Source: Desulfovibrio sp. JY
GTDB taxonomy: Bacteria; Desulfobacterota; Desulfovibrionia; Desulfovibrionales; Desulfovibrionaceae
Length of the DNA stretch: 64,000 nt
Reading direction: 5' to 3'
NCBI GenBank assembly: GCA_021730285.1
Contig: CP082962.1
Coordinates: forward strand, 4,597,501 to 4,661,500
Shown: piece after piece, positions 45,470-54,453 of the stretch
Layout: every line of letters begins with the position of its first letter
Position numbering within the stretch: position 1 is the first letter of the stretch
Notes under the pieces: model-generated
Database searches by the model: none
What the model saw: only the letters and a program-made list of their open reading frames with translations
Told to the model about the DNA's origin: nothing
Program-made: the position numbers and the translations under genes

Positions 45470-45690
45470 TCGCCCCGAAGGGGCGACGGCGTGGTGGCGG
45501 CGGAATTTGTCTGGGACGCGCTTGTCGCAAAGCGACATGCACCGTCCCGACAAATTCCGCCGCCATCTTCACTCTCCGACCTGCCGCCAGCCATCCCCGC
45601 CCCGTCCCGCCAAAGCACACCGGATGGGGGGTCCGGGGGGCCCGCGGCCTCCCGGCGGGGTGCAGGGGCAGAGCCCCTGCTGCGGGGCTA
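45470..45690 (-). repeat. Dispersed intergenic repeat, copy 2
   Basis: Inverted counterpart of 13088-13310. It keeps the block order: a GCAGGGGC/GCCCCTGC hairpin, CCCCGCCGGGAGGCC, the GAATTTGTC-GGGAC core in a large inverted repeat (GGCGGCGGAATTTGTC with GACAAATTCCGCCGCC), then CCACCACGCCG and TCGCCCCTT. It fills most of the 380-bp gap before purM; nothing coding is visible. Confidence 0.75.
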
Positions 45691-45718
45691 GGCAGCACCG
45701 TAGCAGGCCGGCCGGCCG

Positions 45719-46783
<1,065 letters not shown>

Positions 46784-46807
46784 GGGTTGCTCCTTGGAGG
46801 ACTGCGA

Positions 46808-47389
46808 ATGGAAACGATATTCCATAGTATCTTTGCGCCTCGAATTCAAGGGAAGCCTGGCCGGGTCCTTTGCCGGACGGGTGTCTTGGCCGCTGTTCTC
46901 ACGCTTCTCGCCGCTTCTCCCCTGCCCTGCGCCCTGGCCGACGGCGGTTCGTCGGAGTACTCCGCCCCGCCGTCCACCTATGGCCCGCCGCCCGAACTGC
47001 CCCCGGGCTCGAACGTGGACGACGATCCGCCCCGCCGCGACATCCACATGGGGACCGTGGACCACATGCGCATGGGGCGCGACGACGAGGGCAATATCAT
47101 TATGGAAGTGCGGCCGCGCCCGAAAGCGGCCCAACAACAGCCGCAGATGGGACCTATTTACGTGTACCCGCAGATCGGCGCGCCAGGTCCCTGGCGCGGA
47201 CAGCCGGGTGTGGGCGGCCAGCCCGGCATGGGGCAGATGGGCGCTCCCGGCAACGGCGGGAATATGATGCGGCAAGGCGGACAGCCCGGCCAGACGGGGC
47301 AGCCCGGCCAGACCGGTCGCTACGGAGGCCAGACGTCTTTCCCGCAAAGCGGGCAAACCGAGGATGGGCAGACGAAACGCGGGTTTTAA
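46808..47389 (+). CDS. Secreted Pro/Gly/Gln-rich protein of unknown function
   Basis: 193 residues. The N-terminus has a basic start and hydrophobic stretch ending near residue 45 (TGVLAAVLTLLAASPLPCALA), a probable Sec signal. The mature part is disordered: PPSTYGPPPELPPGSN, a short acidic stretch with MGTVDHMRMGRDDEGN, then GQPG-type repeats (GQPGVGGQPGMGQMG, GQPGQTGQPGQTG). No family recognised. GGAGG lies 8 bases before ATG 46808. Its start region overlaps the purM promoter zone; it is followed 23 bp later by amrS. Confidence 0.72.
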   Translation: METIFHSIFAPRIQGKPGRVLCRTGVLAAVLTLLAASPLPCALADGGSSEYSAPPSTYGPPPELPPGSNVDDDPPRRDIHMGTVDHMRMGRDDEGNIIMEVRPRPKAAQQQPQMGPIYVYPQIGAPGPWRGQPGVGGQPGMGQMGAPGNGGNMMRQGGQPGQTGQPGQTGRYGGQTSFPQSGQTEDGQTKRGF

Positions 47390-47412
47390 ACCTTCCGACC
47401 AAGGAGGGAATC

Positions 47413-48429
47413 ATGCATCCGGCGCAATTGTGGAAACCGCTGCCCGACGGGCGCGTGTCGTGCCGGCTGTGCGCGCATTTTTGCCGCATCGCCGACGGCG
47501 ACCGGGGCCTGTGCGGGGTGCGGGTCAACAAGGCGGGCGCGCTTTACACCCTGGCGTACGAACGGGTGGCGGCGGTGCATCTCGATCCGGTGGAGAAAAA
47601 ACCGCTCTACCACTTTCAGCCGGGCAGCCTCGCCTTTTCCATCGGGACCATGGGCTGCAACCTGTCGTGCGCCTTCTGCCAGAATTATTCCCTGTCCCAG
47701 CCGCCGCGCCAGGGTCGCCCGGTGACCGGCGAACGAACCACGCCGGAGGCTCTTGTGGCAGCGGCCAAGGCATCGGGCGCGTCCTCGATCGCCTACACCT
47801 ATTCCGAGCCCACGGTCTTTTTCGAGCTCATGCGCGACACGGCGGCCCTGGCCCACGAGGCGGGGCTTAAAAACATCATGGTGTCCAACGGGTTCCAGAG
47901 CGCCAAATGCCTCGAAGCCCTGGACGGGCTCATCGACGCGGCCAACATCGACCTCAAGGCCATGAACGCGGATTTCTACGAGCGCGTATGCGGGGCTAGG
48001 CTTCGCCCCGTGCTGCAAAACCTCGCGCACATGCGCAGCCTCGGCTGGTGGCTGGAGGTGACGACCCTGCTCATTCCCGGGGCCAACGACGCCGATGCGG
48101 AGCTTCGGGAACTGGCCGGGTTCCTGGTCAAGGAACTGGGGCCGGACACGCCGTGGCACATCTCGCGTTTCCATCCGGATTTCGGCATGCGCGACACGCC
48201 GCCGACGCCGCTTTCCCGGCTGGAGCGGGCCTTTGCCATCGGTCGCGAGGCCGGGTTGCGCTACGTCTATGTAGGCAATGTGGCCAATGAGGCGCATAGC
48301 GGCACGATCTGCCCGGCCTGCGGAACGGTCGTGCTGACGCGATCGGGCATGGGGCTGCGGGACACGCGCCTCACGCAGGGACACTGCGCGTCCTGCGGCG
48401 CGGCGATCGCCGGGGTCGGGCTGCCATAG
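47413..48429 (+). CDS. amrS: AmmeMemoRadiSam-type radical-SAM enzyme AmrS (PflA-like)
   Basis: 338 residues. An N-terminal cysteine set (CRLCAHFCRIADGDRGLCGVR) precedes the radical-SAM motif CNLSCAFC in SIGTMGCNLSCAFCQN. YTYSEPTVFFELM, DLKAMNADFYERVCG and EVTTLLIPGAND are typical of AmrS. The C-terminus holds two CxxC pairs (CPACG, CASCG), likely a zinc ribbon. The AmrA/AmrB partners are not seen in this window. AAGGAGGG precedes ATG 47413. Confidence 0.85.
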   Translation: MHPAQLWKPLPDGRVSCRLCAHFCRIADGDRGLCGVRVNKAGALYTLAYERVAAVHLDPVEKKPLYHFQPGSLAFSIGTMGCNLSCAFCQNYSLSQPPRQGRPVTGERTTPEALVAAAKASGASSIAYTYSEPTVFFELMRDTAALAHEAGLKNIMVSNGFQSAKCLEALDGLIDAANIDLKAMNADFYERVCGARLRPVLQNLAHMRSLGWWLEVTTLLIPGANDADAELRELAGFLVKELGPDTPWHISRFHPDFGMRDTPPTPLSRLERAFAIGREAGLRYVYVGNVANEAHSGTICPACGTVVLTRSGMGLRDTRLTQGHCASCGAAIAGVGLP

Positions 48430-48482
48430 GCCCCACCGGCTTGCCATGGGGTCGCAGTTGCAGTAAGCATTGCGCCTCCGTT

Positions 48483-48559
48483 CGGGGCGTGGCGCAGACT
48501 GGTAGCGCGCCTGCTTTGGGAGCAGGATGCCGGGTGTTCAAATCACCTCGCCCCGACCA
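48483..48559 (+). tRNA. tRNA-Pro (anticodon TGG), integration site
   Basis: The cloverleaf folds fully: acceptor CGGGGCG/CGCCCCG, D-arm GCGCAGACTGGTAGCGC, anticodon stem-loop CCTGC-TTTGGGA-GCAGG giving TGG, T-arm GGTGTTCAAATCACC, and an encoded CCA end. It borders the mobile region, so its 3' end is the probable attachment site. Confidence 0.95.
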
Positions 48560-48569
48560 TAGATTTCAA

Positions 48570-48601
48570 GGGCTTGCGATTATTTCGCAGGCCCTTTTTT
48601 C
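48570..48601 (+). terminator. Terminator after tRNA-Pro
   Basis: GGGCTTGCGA-ttatt-TCGCAGGCCC with one G-U pair, followed by TTTTTT, 11 bp past the tRNA. Confidence 0.85.
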
Positions 48602-48616
48602 GTGTAAAATTTTTCA

Positions 48617-48636
48617 GGGTACAATCTGGGGTACAA
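48617..48636. repeat. Paired GGGTACAA repeats, candidate integrase arm sites
   Basis: GGGTACAA at 48617 and again at 48629, 12 bp apart, about 60 bp from the tRNA end. Short direct repeats of this type flank the core of tRNA-borne att sites and could bind an integrase arm domain. Confidence 0.4.
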
Positions 48637-48833
48637 AAAGTGAGCCCGTTGGGCTTGTGCCCTTGAACGACTTTCACCCCTCCGCCCCCGCTTGCCCTGG
48701 AAGCCCAATTGTCTTCCCCATCCCTGAAGATTAGATTAAAAAAATAAGCGCAAAATAAAGCTTTTGACCTTTCAGCCACAGCTGTTCTGAGGTATCCCCG
48801 GAAATTGTTTTACTGGAACAAGGAGTGCAGACC

Positions 48834-49115
48834 ATGGCAACAACCCGAGACCATCAGAACACCGTCGTCCTATTGAAAAACAATGCCCGTGTTCAAGGAC
48901 ACCCAACACTGACTATAACATCTGTCGATGTTAATAATGAAACATGCACAAGACTAAATCAACCTCAACACCATTACCAAAGCGCGAACAATTCGAATCA
49001 ACATGAACTTCCAAAAGCTTGTAAGGCCATGGAAAATGAGATGCTTGATCCGCGAGATACTTTGTCAGGCCCTCCAAGCAAACAGGGAATAATTACAGTT
49101 ACGTATTACTTATAA
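48834..49115 (+). CDS. Hypothetical 93-residue protein
   Basis: Hydrophilic, Asn/Gln/Thr-rich protein (starts MATTRDHQNTVVLLKNNARVQ) with no membrane segment and no family I recognise. AAGGAG lies 8-9 bases before ATG 48834. It sits alone in A/T-rich accessory DNA just inside the element. Coding status rests on the ribosome site and length only. Confidence 0.45.
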   Translation: MATTRDHQNTVVLLKNNARVQGHPTLTITSVDVNNETCTRLNQPQHHYQSANNSNQHELPKACKAMENEMLDPRDTLSGPPSKQGIITVTYYL

Positions 49116-49361
49116 ACTATTTTACCTTCCTCACATCCAAAGCATAACGGATACGGAGCCCAGCCCCATGCCCACTACAGGAGCGATTAGTCTGGTTTCG
49201 CCTTGTACGCTCCCGCCAGGGATGCTGCCCGTCTACCATGCTCCGCGACCTGACGCGCGAACAGCCGGGGGCCAAACTTAAAGAGGATTCGTCGCAAAGT
49301 CCTAGCGGCTAGGCCGTTGAAAAATAGCGGAGTGGGACGAACGGGGTGGGAGGAGATTATC

Positions 49362-49463
49362 TTGGCCTTTCCTGATGACGTTGTCATTGGCATGCTTATC
49401 GTTCTAGTCTTCCATGGCATCCTTATTTACAAGACCAATCGCTTTCACGGTAGGGAGGCATGA
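49362..49463 (+). CDS. Possible 33-residue membrane peptide (TTG start)
   Basis: MAFPDDVVIGMLIVLVFHGILIYKT... has one hydrophobic span and a basic C-terminus. GGAGGAG lies 6 bases before TTG 49362, an unusually good ribosome site. It could be a small phage-type membrane protein or a remnant. The rest of the gap 49116-49598 shows no other convincing gene. Confidence 0.35.
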   Translation: MAFPDDVVIGMLIVLVFHGILIYKTNRFHGREA

Positions 49464-49598
49464 TCAACTTCGTATCGCCTAGTCCAGGGCTTAGGAGACC
49501 AAAACTTTATACTTCTTTTACATGGAAGAATATGAATTAATAAAGGACCGCGAGCGCCAGAGGATTGTGGGTCTTTATACTACTTATCAGGAGCAAAT

Positions 49599-49940
49599 AT
49601 GTTTAAAGTATTATTATGTACAACTACTTTCATCTTATTATTAAGCATTTCACCATATGCTGGAGAAAATATTTTCGTATATGACTCTGGAAATGATCTA
49701 TTTGAAAGCATGAAAGATGGATACGGAAGCCCGAAAAAGAATTACGCCATGGGCTATGTGATCGGAGTAACTGACACCCTACAAGGAATTGTTCTCAACA
49801 TAAATCCAGGGGTAACTAAAATTCAAATATTCGACGTAGTGTTCAATTACTTAAAAGAAAACCCCCAAGAAAGACACGAAAATGCCAGAACTATTGTACT
49901 GAAATCTCTTATAAAAGCCTTTGGGAAGAAGGGCTCCTAA
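49599..49940 (+). CDS. Rap1a/Tai-like exported protein
   Basis: 113 residues. Signal peptide (MFKVLLCTTTFILLLSISPYA, cleavage near residue 21), then a mature domain with YAMGYVIGVTDTLQG, a hydrophobic turn and VFNYLKENPQERHENARTIVLKSLIKAF. This matches the pattern of the Rap1a/Tai family of periplasmic type VI immunity proteins, although the usual C-terminal cysteine is replaced (FGKKGS). No T6SS effector is adjacent, so it may be an orphan immunity or cargo protein. CAGGAG precedes ATG 49599. A/T-rich. Confidence 0.65.
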   Translation: MFKVLLCTTTFILLLSISPYAGENIFVYDSGNDLFESMKDGYGSPKKNYAMGYVIGVTDTLQGIVLNINPGVTKIQIFDVVFNYLKENPQERHENARTIVLKSLIKAFGKKGS

Positions 49941-49945
49941 GCAGC

Positions 49946-50077
49946 ATGGGCTTCTACACTACCCAATGTAGCCACTGTGACCAATGCAACGCAAAATCTG
50001 GCATGCCGATTATTACGGTTCAAGCTTCGCGCCCTGACAACCGGGTAACAGAAAGAATCCTGCCCCTTGATCTCTAG
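49946..50077 (+). CDS. Possible 43-residue protein with CxxCxxC motif
   Basis: Starts MGFYTTQCSHCDQCNAKSGMP, a closely spaced cysteine set that could bind metal. It begins 5 bp after the Rap1a-like stop, but with no clear ribosome site, so it may be coupled to that gene or may be chance. Confidence 0.3.
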   Translation: MGFYTTQCSHCDQCNAKSGMPIITVQASRPDNRVTERILPLDL

Positions 50078-50170
50078 ATCGCCCTGTCAAATTTCCGTCG
50101 TTGCATGGCCAAATCAAAACGCGGCCCACCTCCGAAGAAGCAGGCCGCCCATAGTCCTGTTGCCTCAAAC

Positions 50171-50467
50171 TTACGTTTGGCCGTGGCCTCCCATCTGGTC
50201 CAGGTCGATGACTCGCTCTCCATCGCCGGCACCGAAGAACTTCCTCAGTTCATCAAAATCGGCGTCTGTCCCCTCCAGGTCTACGTTCAGGGTGTGGATG
50301 ATGTGGCCGAGGCCCTTGGCACTCGTCCCGTCCATGGTCATCCTGCGGCACGCCTTGAGGACGTCCCCGAGGAATGCCAGCCCGGCCTGGCAGTTCTCAA
50401 CATCGTTCTGAATGTCGCTTAGGTGGAGCGACAACGTGCGCATGCGGTTGATGGCGGGATTACTCAT
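50171..50467 (-). CDS. Hypothetical 98-residue element protein
   Basis: Small helical, acidic protein (starts MSNPAINRMRTLSLHLSDIQND). Its ATG overlaps the end of the HExxH gene by 8 bp, good evidence for translation in the same three-gene minus-strand operon. No family recognised; the C-terminus is Asp/Gly-rich. Confidence 0.6.
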   Translation of the reverse strand: MSNPAINRMRTLSLHLSDIQNDVENCQAGLAFLGDVLKACRRMTMDGTSAKGLGHIIHTLNVDLEGTDADFDELRKFFGAGDGERVIDLDQMGGHGQT

Positions 50468-51170
50468 GACACGCCTCCCGCACTGCCGGCACGATCCGCC
50501 CATCCCCGACCGTCCCCCACAGGCAAAACGGGTCCGCGCCCACCTCGTCAGCCCAAGGGATACCCTTTTCCGCGTGACAGACCGGCACATACTGGCACGG
50601 GTCCGTGGTCAACGGTTCAATAGGCTCGCGGCGCTTCTCCTTCTCCAGGATGGCTTTGCAGGCGATGGCGGTTTCCTCGATCTCGGCCAAGTGCCCCTCG
50701 GCTCCGGGCAACAGGGGCATTTCCTTGCCGGGATAAAGCACGTCCCAGGCGTGACAGTCGGCGCGGTGCTCGGCCAGTCGGTAGACCCGACGCTTGATAT
50801 CCGCAGGCGTGGCGTCCATGTCCATGCGGAAATAGGTCATGGCGTCCATCTGGATCACGTGCGCGATCTCGTGCCACGTCAGGAAGCGATACACATCTTC
50901 GGCAGGGACAGCGCCAAGGTCGAGGATGCCCGTCTTGTTCCCGGCGAAGGCGTCCAGGTCGATGACGTTGGACAGGGCGATGCACGACCGCTCATCGCAA
51001 GCTTTTCCCCCCAGGTGGATGACAAGGCCACGCGCCCACGGACTGACGTAGCCCCAATAGCCCTCCATTTTTTCCACTCGCTCCACGATGATCGGCTTGC
51101 CGGCGAAAGTCCGGGTCAGGGCATCCAGCTCTCGAAACAGTGTCGGGGTCAGGTAGGTGAAGCGGCTCAT
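50460..51170 (-). CDS. HExxH protein, possible zinc metallopeptidase of the element
   Basis: 236 residues. The core VYRFLTWHEIAHVIQMDAM holds HExxH at about residues 99-103, and EHRADCHAWDVLYPG (about 133-147) offers further ligands, as in ImmA- or M78-like peptidases. The flanks are unfamiliar. It overlaps the 67-residue gene upstream (ATGA) and the 98-residue gene downstream. ImmA-type proteases cleave XRE repressors, and an XRE-type gene lies about 350 bp away in the divergent direction, but the link is an inference. Confidence 0.65.
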   Translation of the reverse strand: MSRFTYLTPTLFRELDALTRTFAGKPIIVERVEKMEGYWGYVSPWARGLVIHLGGKACDERSCIALSNVIDLDAFAGNKTGILDLGAVPAEDVYRFLTWHEIAHVIQMDAMTYFRMDMDATPADIKRRVYRLAEHRADCHAWDVLYPGKEMPLLPGAEGHLAEIEETAIACKAILEKEKRREPIEPLTTDPCQYVPVCHAEKGIPWADEVGADPFCLWGTVGDGRIVPAVREACHE

Positions 51171-51370
51171 AACGCCACATCCACCATGCCCGGCAGGATG
51201 GGGAGAATCGGCGCACAGGGTTCCACGGGCAGCGAGGCAGGCCCGTCGCCGAAAAATGAACGGGAATGCCCGCAGAGGGCCTTCAGAAGCGCCCAGGCGT
51301 GGACCTCGGCCAGGGTGTAGGGTTGGGATTGAACGCGGGACAGGGACAAGGTAAGCGGATGCTCAGCCAT
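51167..51370 (-). CDS. Hypothetical 67-residue protein
   Basis: First gene of the three-gene minus operon. GGAGG lies 8 bases before ATG 51370, and the stop overlaps the HExxH start by ATGA. There are no recognised motifs (starts MAEHPLTLSLSRVQSQ). Confidence 0.55.
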   Translation of the reverse strand: MAEHPLTLSLSRVQSQPYTLAEVHAWALLKALCGHSRSFFGDGPASLPVEPCAPILPILPGMVDVAL

Positions 51371-51460
51371 GGTTCTACCTCCAGAGGGTAGGGTTGTGGT
51401 CAGGCCCCGGTAGGATGTTGGCGCATCCTGCCGGGCTGTTTTTTTGTTGCCGTCTCAATT

Positions 51461-51514
51461 GTGTTAATTCATCATCACTAACAAGGTCAACTGAATGTGT
51501 TAGCAAATCATCAC
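51461..51514. promoter_or_regulatory. Paired operator repeats upstream of the XRE-type regulator
   Basis: Two 18-bp direct repeats, GTGTTA-N4-ATCATCAC, begin at 51461 and 51497, 36 bp apart. The first overlaps a TGTTA...TAACA inverted repeat. They lie between divergent operons, where a phage-type switch would bind its repressor; the 36-bp spacing is about 3.4 helical turns. Confidence 0.6.
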
Positions 51515-51525
51515 AAGGAGGCCAT

Positions 51526-51723
51526 ATGCTCTCAAGTAACTTGGAAAAATTGATGTCTGAAAAAGAATGGACCGTTCGGGCTTTGGCCGAGGCCACGCGA
51601 CTTGCACCCCAGACCATCATGCGCGCCCGGGGGGATATGATCGGCCGGTGCACACTCGACACCCTGGCCACCATCGCCGTGGCGCTCGGGGTCAGGACGA
51701 AGGACTTGTACGAGGAGGAGTGA
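51526..51723 (+). CDS. XRE-family helix-turn-helix regulator
   Basis: 65-residue Cro/cI-type protein: LEKLMSEKEWTVRALAEATRLAPQTIMRARGDMIGRCTLDTLATIAVALGVRTKDLYEEE is one complete HTH_3 domain. AAGGAGG lies 7 bases before ATG 51526. Divergent from the HExxH operon with paired operators between them, so probably the element's repressor or switch protein. Confidence 0.85.
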   Translation: MLSSNLEKLMSEKEWTVRALAEATRLAPQTIMRARGDMIGRCTLDTLATIAVALGVRTKDLYEEE

Positions 51724-51743
51724 CCTGGCAGGGGATATGCTCC

Positions 51744-51971
51744 CTACGCTACCAGCTTCTTAGGGACACGTCGGCTTGCCAGGGGAGGTTTCTTAAATGC
51801 TTCAGGGTCAGCCATGAAAGCGTCAAGCACCGAGCGGGCGTAGCGATTGCGTTTCAGTCCAAACTTGGGGACCACATCCCCCCGGAGTAACTCAGCAAAA
51901 TGCTCGTGGCTTTTGTACCCACAGTATTCCGCCGCCTTGGCTAGGGTGAAGAATGGGCCTTGAACGTCCAT
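51744..51971 (-). CDS. Excisionase/AlpA-like small DNA-binding protein
   Basis: 75 residues: FFTLAKAAEYCGYKSHEHFAELLRGDVVPKFGLKRNRYARSVLDAFM fits a MerR/excisionase-type winged helix. AGGAAG precedes ATG 51971. It sits between the XRE-type gene and integrase 1, where a recombination directionality factor is expected. Confidence 0.6.
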   Translation of the reverse strand: MDVQGPFFTLAKAAEYCGYKSHEHFAELLRGDVVPKFGLKRNRYARSVLDAFMADPEAFKKPPLASRRVPKKLVA

Positions 51972-52055
51972 AGCGCTTCCTGTCTTTTCTACTGGTTCGC
52001 CAACAGGCAACAGCCGGGCTCTTGCTTCCCTATCCGAAGGGCGCTACCGGATGCC

Positions 52056-52478
52056 ATGGGCAAAGAAAAATTGCCGGCGAATGCCATGACTCTGGGGGAT
52101 CTTGTTGCCGAATTTGGCCGGCCAATCCAGGACACGGTCTTTGCTGAATATCTTGGGATAGATGTGCGGACCATTCGCAGGAATGCAGGCAAATGGGGAG
52201 GCATTAAGGTCGCACGCGGCCACTTCATGTTCTTTGAATTCCGAGTCAAGGAGGTGCTTAATGCCAAGCTTACTCCGCAGAAACGGGACGAAGCGATGGT
52301 GTGGTGCCGTGATGGTCAACGGCCAGCGCTCCAGTCATTGGCTCCCGGACGCCTCAAAGGACAGCGAAAGAGCCGCGGCAGCCTGGGAGGCGGCAGAGAA
52401 GGTCCGCCTAAAAAATCTACAGGCAGGCGTTCAGACGATCCCCTTGGTTTCCTGGACAGTCCTCCGTCTGGCGACTGA
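52056..52478 (+). CDS. Helix-turn-helix reading frame overlapping the integrase start
   Basis: The first ~70 residues (MTLGDLVAEFGRPIQDTVFAEYLGIDVRTIRRNAGKWGGIKVARGHFMFFE) read as a small DNA-binding module, probably excisionase-like. After 52261 the frame overlaps integrase 1 by 218 bp and becomes low-complexity Arg/Gly-rich, which looks like out-of-frame integrase sequence. So either the stop has been lost or the overlap is natural. The ribosome site is weak. Confidence 0.45.
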   Translation: MGKEKLPANAMTLGDLVAEFGRPIQDTVFAEYLGIDVRTIRRNAGKWGGIKVARGHFMFFEFRVKEVLNAKLTPQKRDEAMVWCRDGQRPALQSLAPGRLKGQRKSRGSLGGGREGPPKKSTGRRSDDPLGFLDSPPSGD

Positions 52479-53376
52479 AGCCGGATTGCATTCCAAAGTT
52501 AGGGATTCCGCGCGAACGTATGCCGAGAAATACAGAGTCCTTAAACGCTTCGTCCTAAGCATCGGACCAGATACACTGCTTGAGGCTGTTGATGTTGATG
52601 CCGCTGAAACCTTTTTGAACAAACAGGCAGAAACGCGAGGCGGGAATGCGGCAAATAAAGACCGTAAGAATCTGACCTGGGCCTGGAATTGGGCAAAGAA
52701 GCGGTTTCGGCGCCAAGGCTTTCCCGGTGGAGAAAACCCTTTCCAGGCGGTTCAACGATACGCAGAAAATCGGTGTGATCGCTATGTCCCTACCCCCGAG
52801 GACTTTGCCAAGGTTCTGGCCCGGCAGACCGGACAAGACCGGACCATGCTTTTGGCCGCTCTCCATCTGGCTGCCCGCAAAGGGGAGCTTTTCCGACTGA
52901 ACTGGGATGACGTTGACTTCTCCGGCTGCAAGGTGCGGCTGACATCCAGAAAGACCCGGTCAGGATCATGGAAGCAGGATTGGCTTCCCATGACCCCCGA
53001 ACTCAAAGCCTCCATGCAAGAGCTTCGCGACACAAGGGCCAATGCCGAAGGTCCTGTATTTCAAGCCCTTGGGGCCTTCGCCTTCGACCGCCAATATGCA
53101 GGGGAAGCGTTTAGCAAACGGAACCATTGGCTGAAACGTGAGTGCGCCCGGGCAGGAGTGAAGGAGTTCGGCCTTCATGCCGTCCGCCATCTCTCTGCCG
53201 TGATGCTGTATCATGCGGGAAAATCCGTGGCGACAATCCAGGCCATGTTACGCCACGAGAATGCCGGGACCACAGAAGTTTACCTCAAGCGTCTTGGCCT
53301 GGACCCGGGGAAGCTAAGAGAAGCCATTGAAGATGTATTCTCAAGAGGGAAAATCTCAACTCCGGGAGCATTATGA
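52261..53376 (+). CDS. Tyrosine recombinase/integrase 1
   Basis: 371-residue phage-type integrase. The short N-terminal arm domain is followed by a SAM-like core-binding region (about 90-180) and a catalytic domain with Arg in LHLAARKGELFRLNWDDV, HAVRH (HxxR) and the final H...Y pair in MLRHENAGTTEVYLKRL. All catalytic residues appear intact. AAGGAGG lies 6 bases before ATG 52261 (MPSLLRRNG); the longer frame to 52162 is disfavoured. It overlaps the next gene by 4 bp. Confidence 0.92.
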   Translation: MPSLLRRNGTKRWCGAVMVNGQRSSHWLPDASKDSERAAAAWEAAEKVRLKNLQAGVQTIPLVSWTVLRLATEAGLHSKVRDSARTYAEKYRVLKRFVLSIGPDTLLEAVDVDAAETFLNKQAETRGGNAANKDRKNLTWAWNWAKKRFRRQGFPGGENPFQAVQRYAENRCDRYVPTPEDFAKVLARQTGQDRTMLLAALHLAARKGELFRLNWDDVDFSGCKVRLTSRKTRSGSWKQDWLPMTPELKASMQELRDTRANAEGPVFQALGAFAFDRQYAGEAFSKRNHWLKRECARAGVKEFGLHAVRHLSAVMLYHAGKSVATIQAMLRHENAGTTEVYLKRLGLDPGKLREAIEDVFSRGKISTPGAL

Positions 53377-54164
53377 AGCGGATCACCCTGACCTTGGCGG
53401 TTCTGTCCCTGTCAGTATCGGCCTTCGCCCAAATCAACCATCCCATGACTGTGATCACTCCAACTAGCTTTGGAGGAGGCATACAAAACTATTGCCCTGT
53501 CGAAGCCAAAATGCTTACCATCCGATCTCTATCACAGAGCACGAAGACCGAACAACTATCAGGTGCAATAATGAGCATAAGTGACTACACAAATTTAGGC
53601 ATACTACTAGCCACACTGATTGCCGCAATTGTCGCCGGGCTATATACGTATTTTACATACAAAATGCTAGACACAATGAAAAAGCAATATATAGACACAA
53701 ATAAGCCAAAAATGCATGTTACCATAGAAACAGATACGAAATCTTCTATGTTTTACCTCGTGATTAGAAATATAGGCAATGGAATTGCAAGCGATGTTTT
53801 ATTTTCAATAGATAAAGATTTTTATGCATTTTCAAACAAGAGAGATGATCACAACATAAAAACATATCGTCCATTTTCAAATATGATGGCATACATGCCG
53901 CCAGGCGACGAGTATGTATACTATCTAGACCAAGCATGGAATATCGTCAGCGACGATAAACATTCTGCCGAAGGCAAAAAACCAATCAATCCCCATACTT
54001 TTAATGTTTCAGTTTCATATATATACAATGACATAAACTGCATAGAGTCATATACAATTGATCTTAGAAATTACATTAAAACTACAAAATCTCCAAGCCG
54101 ACTAATCAGAGAATTTGAAAAATTAAATGCGCAGATGGAAGAGTTGGTTAAAAAAATCAAGTGA
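53373..54164 (+). CDS. Chimeric-looking exported/membrane protein
   Basis: 263 residues. The N-terminus is a GC-rich signal peptide (MKRITLTLAVLSLSVSAFAQ) overlapping the integrase stop. From about residue 45 the DNA becomes strongly A/T-rich, and from residue 67 the protein restarts like a membrane protein (MSISDYTNLGILLATLIAAIVAGLYTYFTYKML) with a soluble C-terminal domain. The compositional break suggests a recombination junction; translation may also begin at ATG 53571. No family recognised for the C-terminal domain (VIRNIGNGIASDVLFSIDKDF...). Confidence 0.6.
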   Translation: MKRITLTLAVLSLSVSAFAQINHPMTVITPTSFGGGIQNYCPVEAKMLTIRSLSQSTKTEQLSGAIMSISDYTNLGILLATLIAAIVAGLYTYFTYKMLDTMKKQYIDTNKPKMHVTIETDTKSSMFYLVIRNIGNGIASDVLFSIDKDFYAFSNKRDDHNIKTYRPFSNMMAYMPPGDEYVYYLDQAWNIVSDDKHSAEGKKPINPHTFNVSVSYIYNDINCIESYTIDLRNYIKTTKSPSRLIREFEKLNAQMEELVKKIK

Positions 54165-54262
54165 GCTTCCCCGCAACACTCCTCTCAACAGAGTACTATG
54201 CAGTTATTATTTCTCATAGTTGACTTTTGTCACTCCCCTCCCCTAGGGACCATGCCCAATGA

Positions 54263-54292
54263 ACAAAAGAAAGGGCCGAGTCACCCCGGCCC
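54263..54292 (-). terminator. Terminator for the 88-residue minus-strand gene
   Basis: On the minus strand GGGCCG/CGGCCC closes a small loop and is followed by CTTTCTTTT. A near-identical hairpin is at 54807. The 290 bp between 54164 and 54454 hold nothing else obvious. Confidence 0.7.
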
Positions 54293-54453
54293 CGCGATCC
54301 TCATCCCGGCTTCACGTTGCTGGGCCTATTCGTCAGCGGCATTCCCCGCGCCGGCGGATGCCCTCAGCCCTGCCCCATAAAAGAGCATAGCGCCCCTCCC
54401 TTCCGAAGCCGTCCGCCAGGAAGACGGCTCATCTCCCCCGGGAACAAAAGGCG

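Noticed and set aside
46784-47356. N-terminal extension of purM through the divergent gene
   Set aside because: PurM proteins start near MADRSAPYKAAGVD; AAGGAG marks 46783 and the opposite strand encodes a clear signal-peptide protein.
54198-54380. Plus-strand 60-codon frame in the gap after the chimeric gene
   Set aside because: No ribosome site, and it runs through the minus-strand terminator hairpin.
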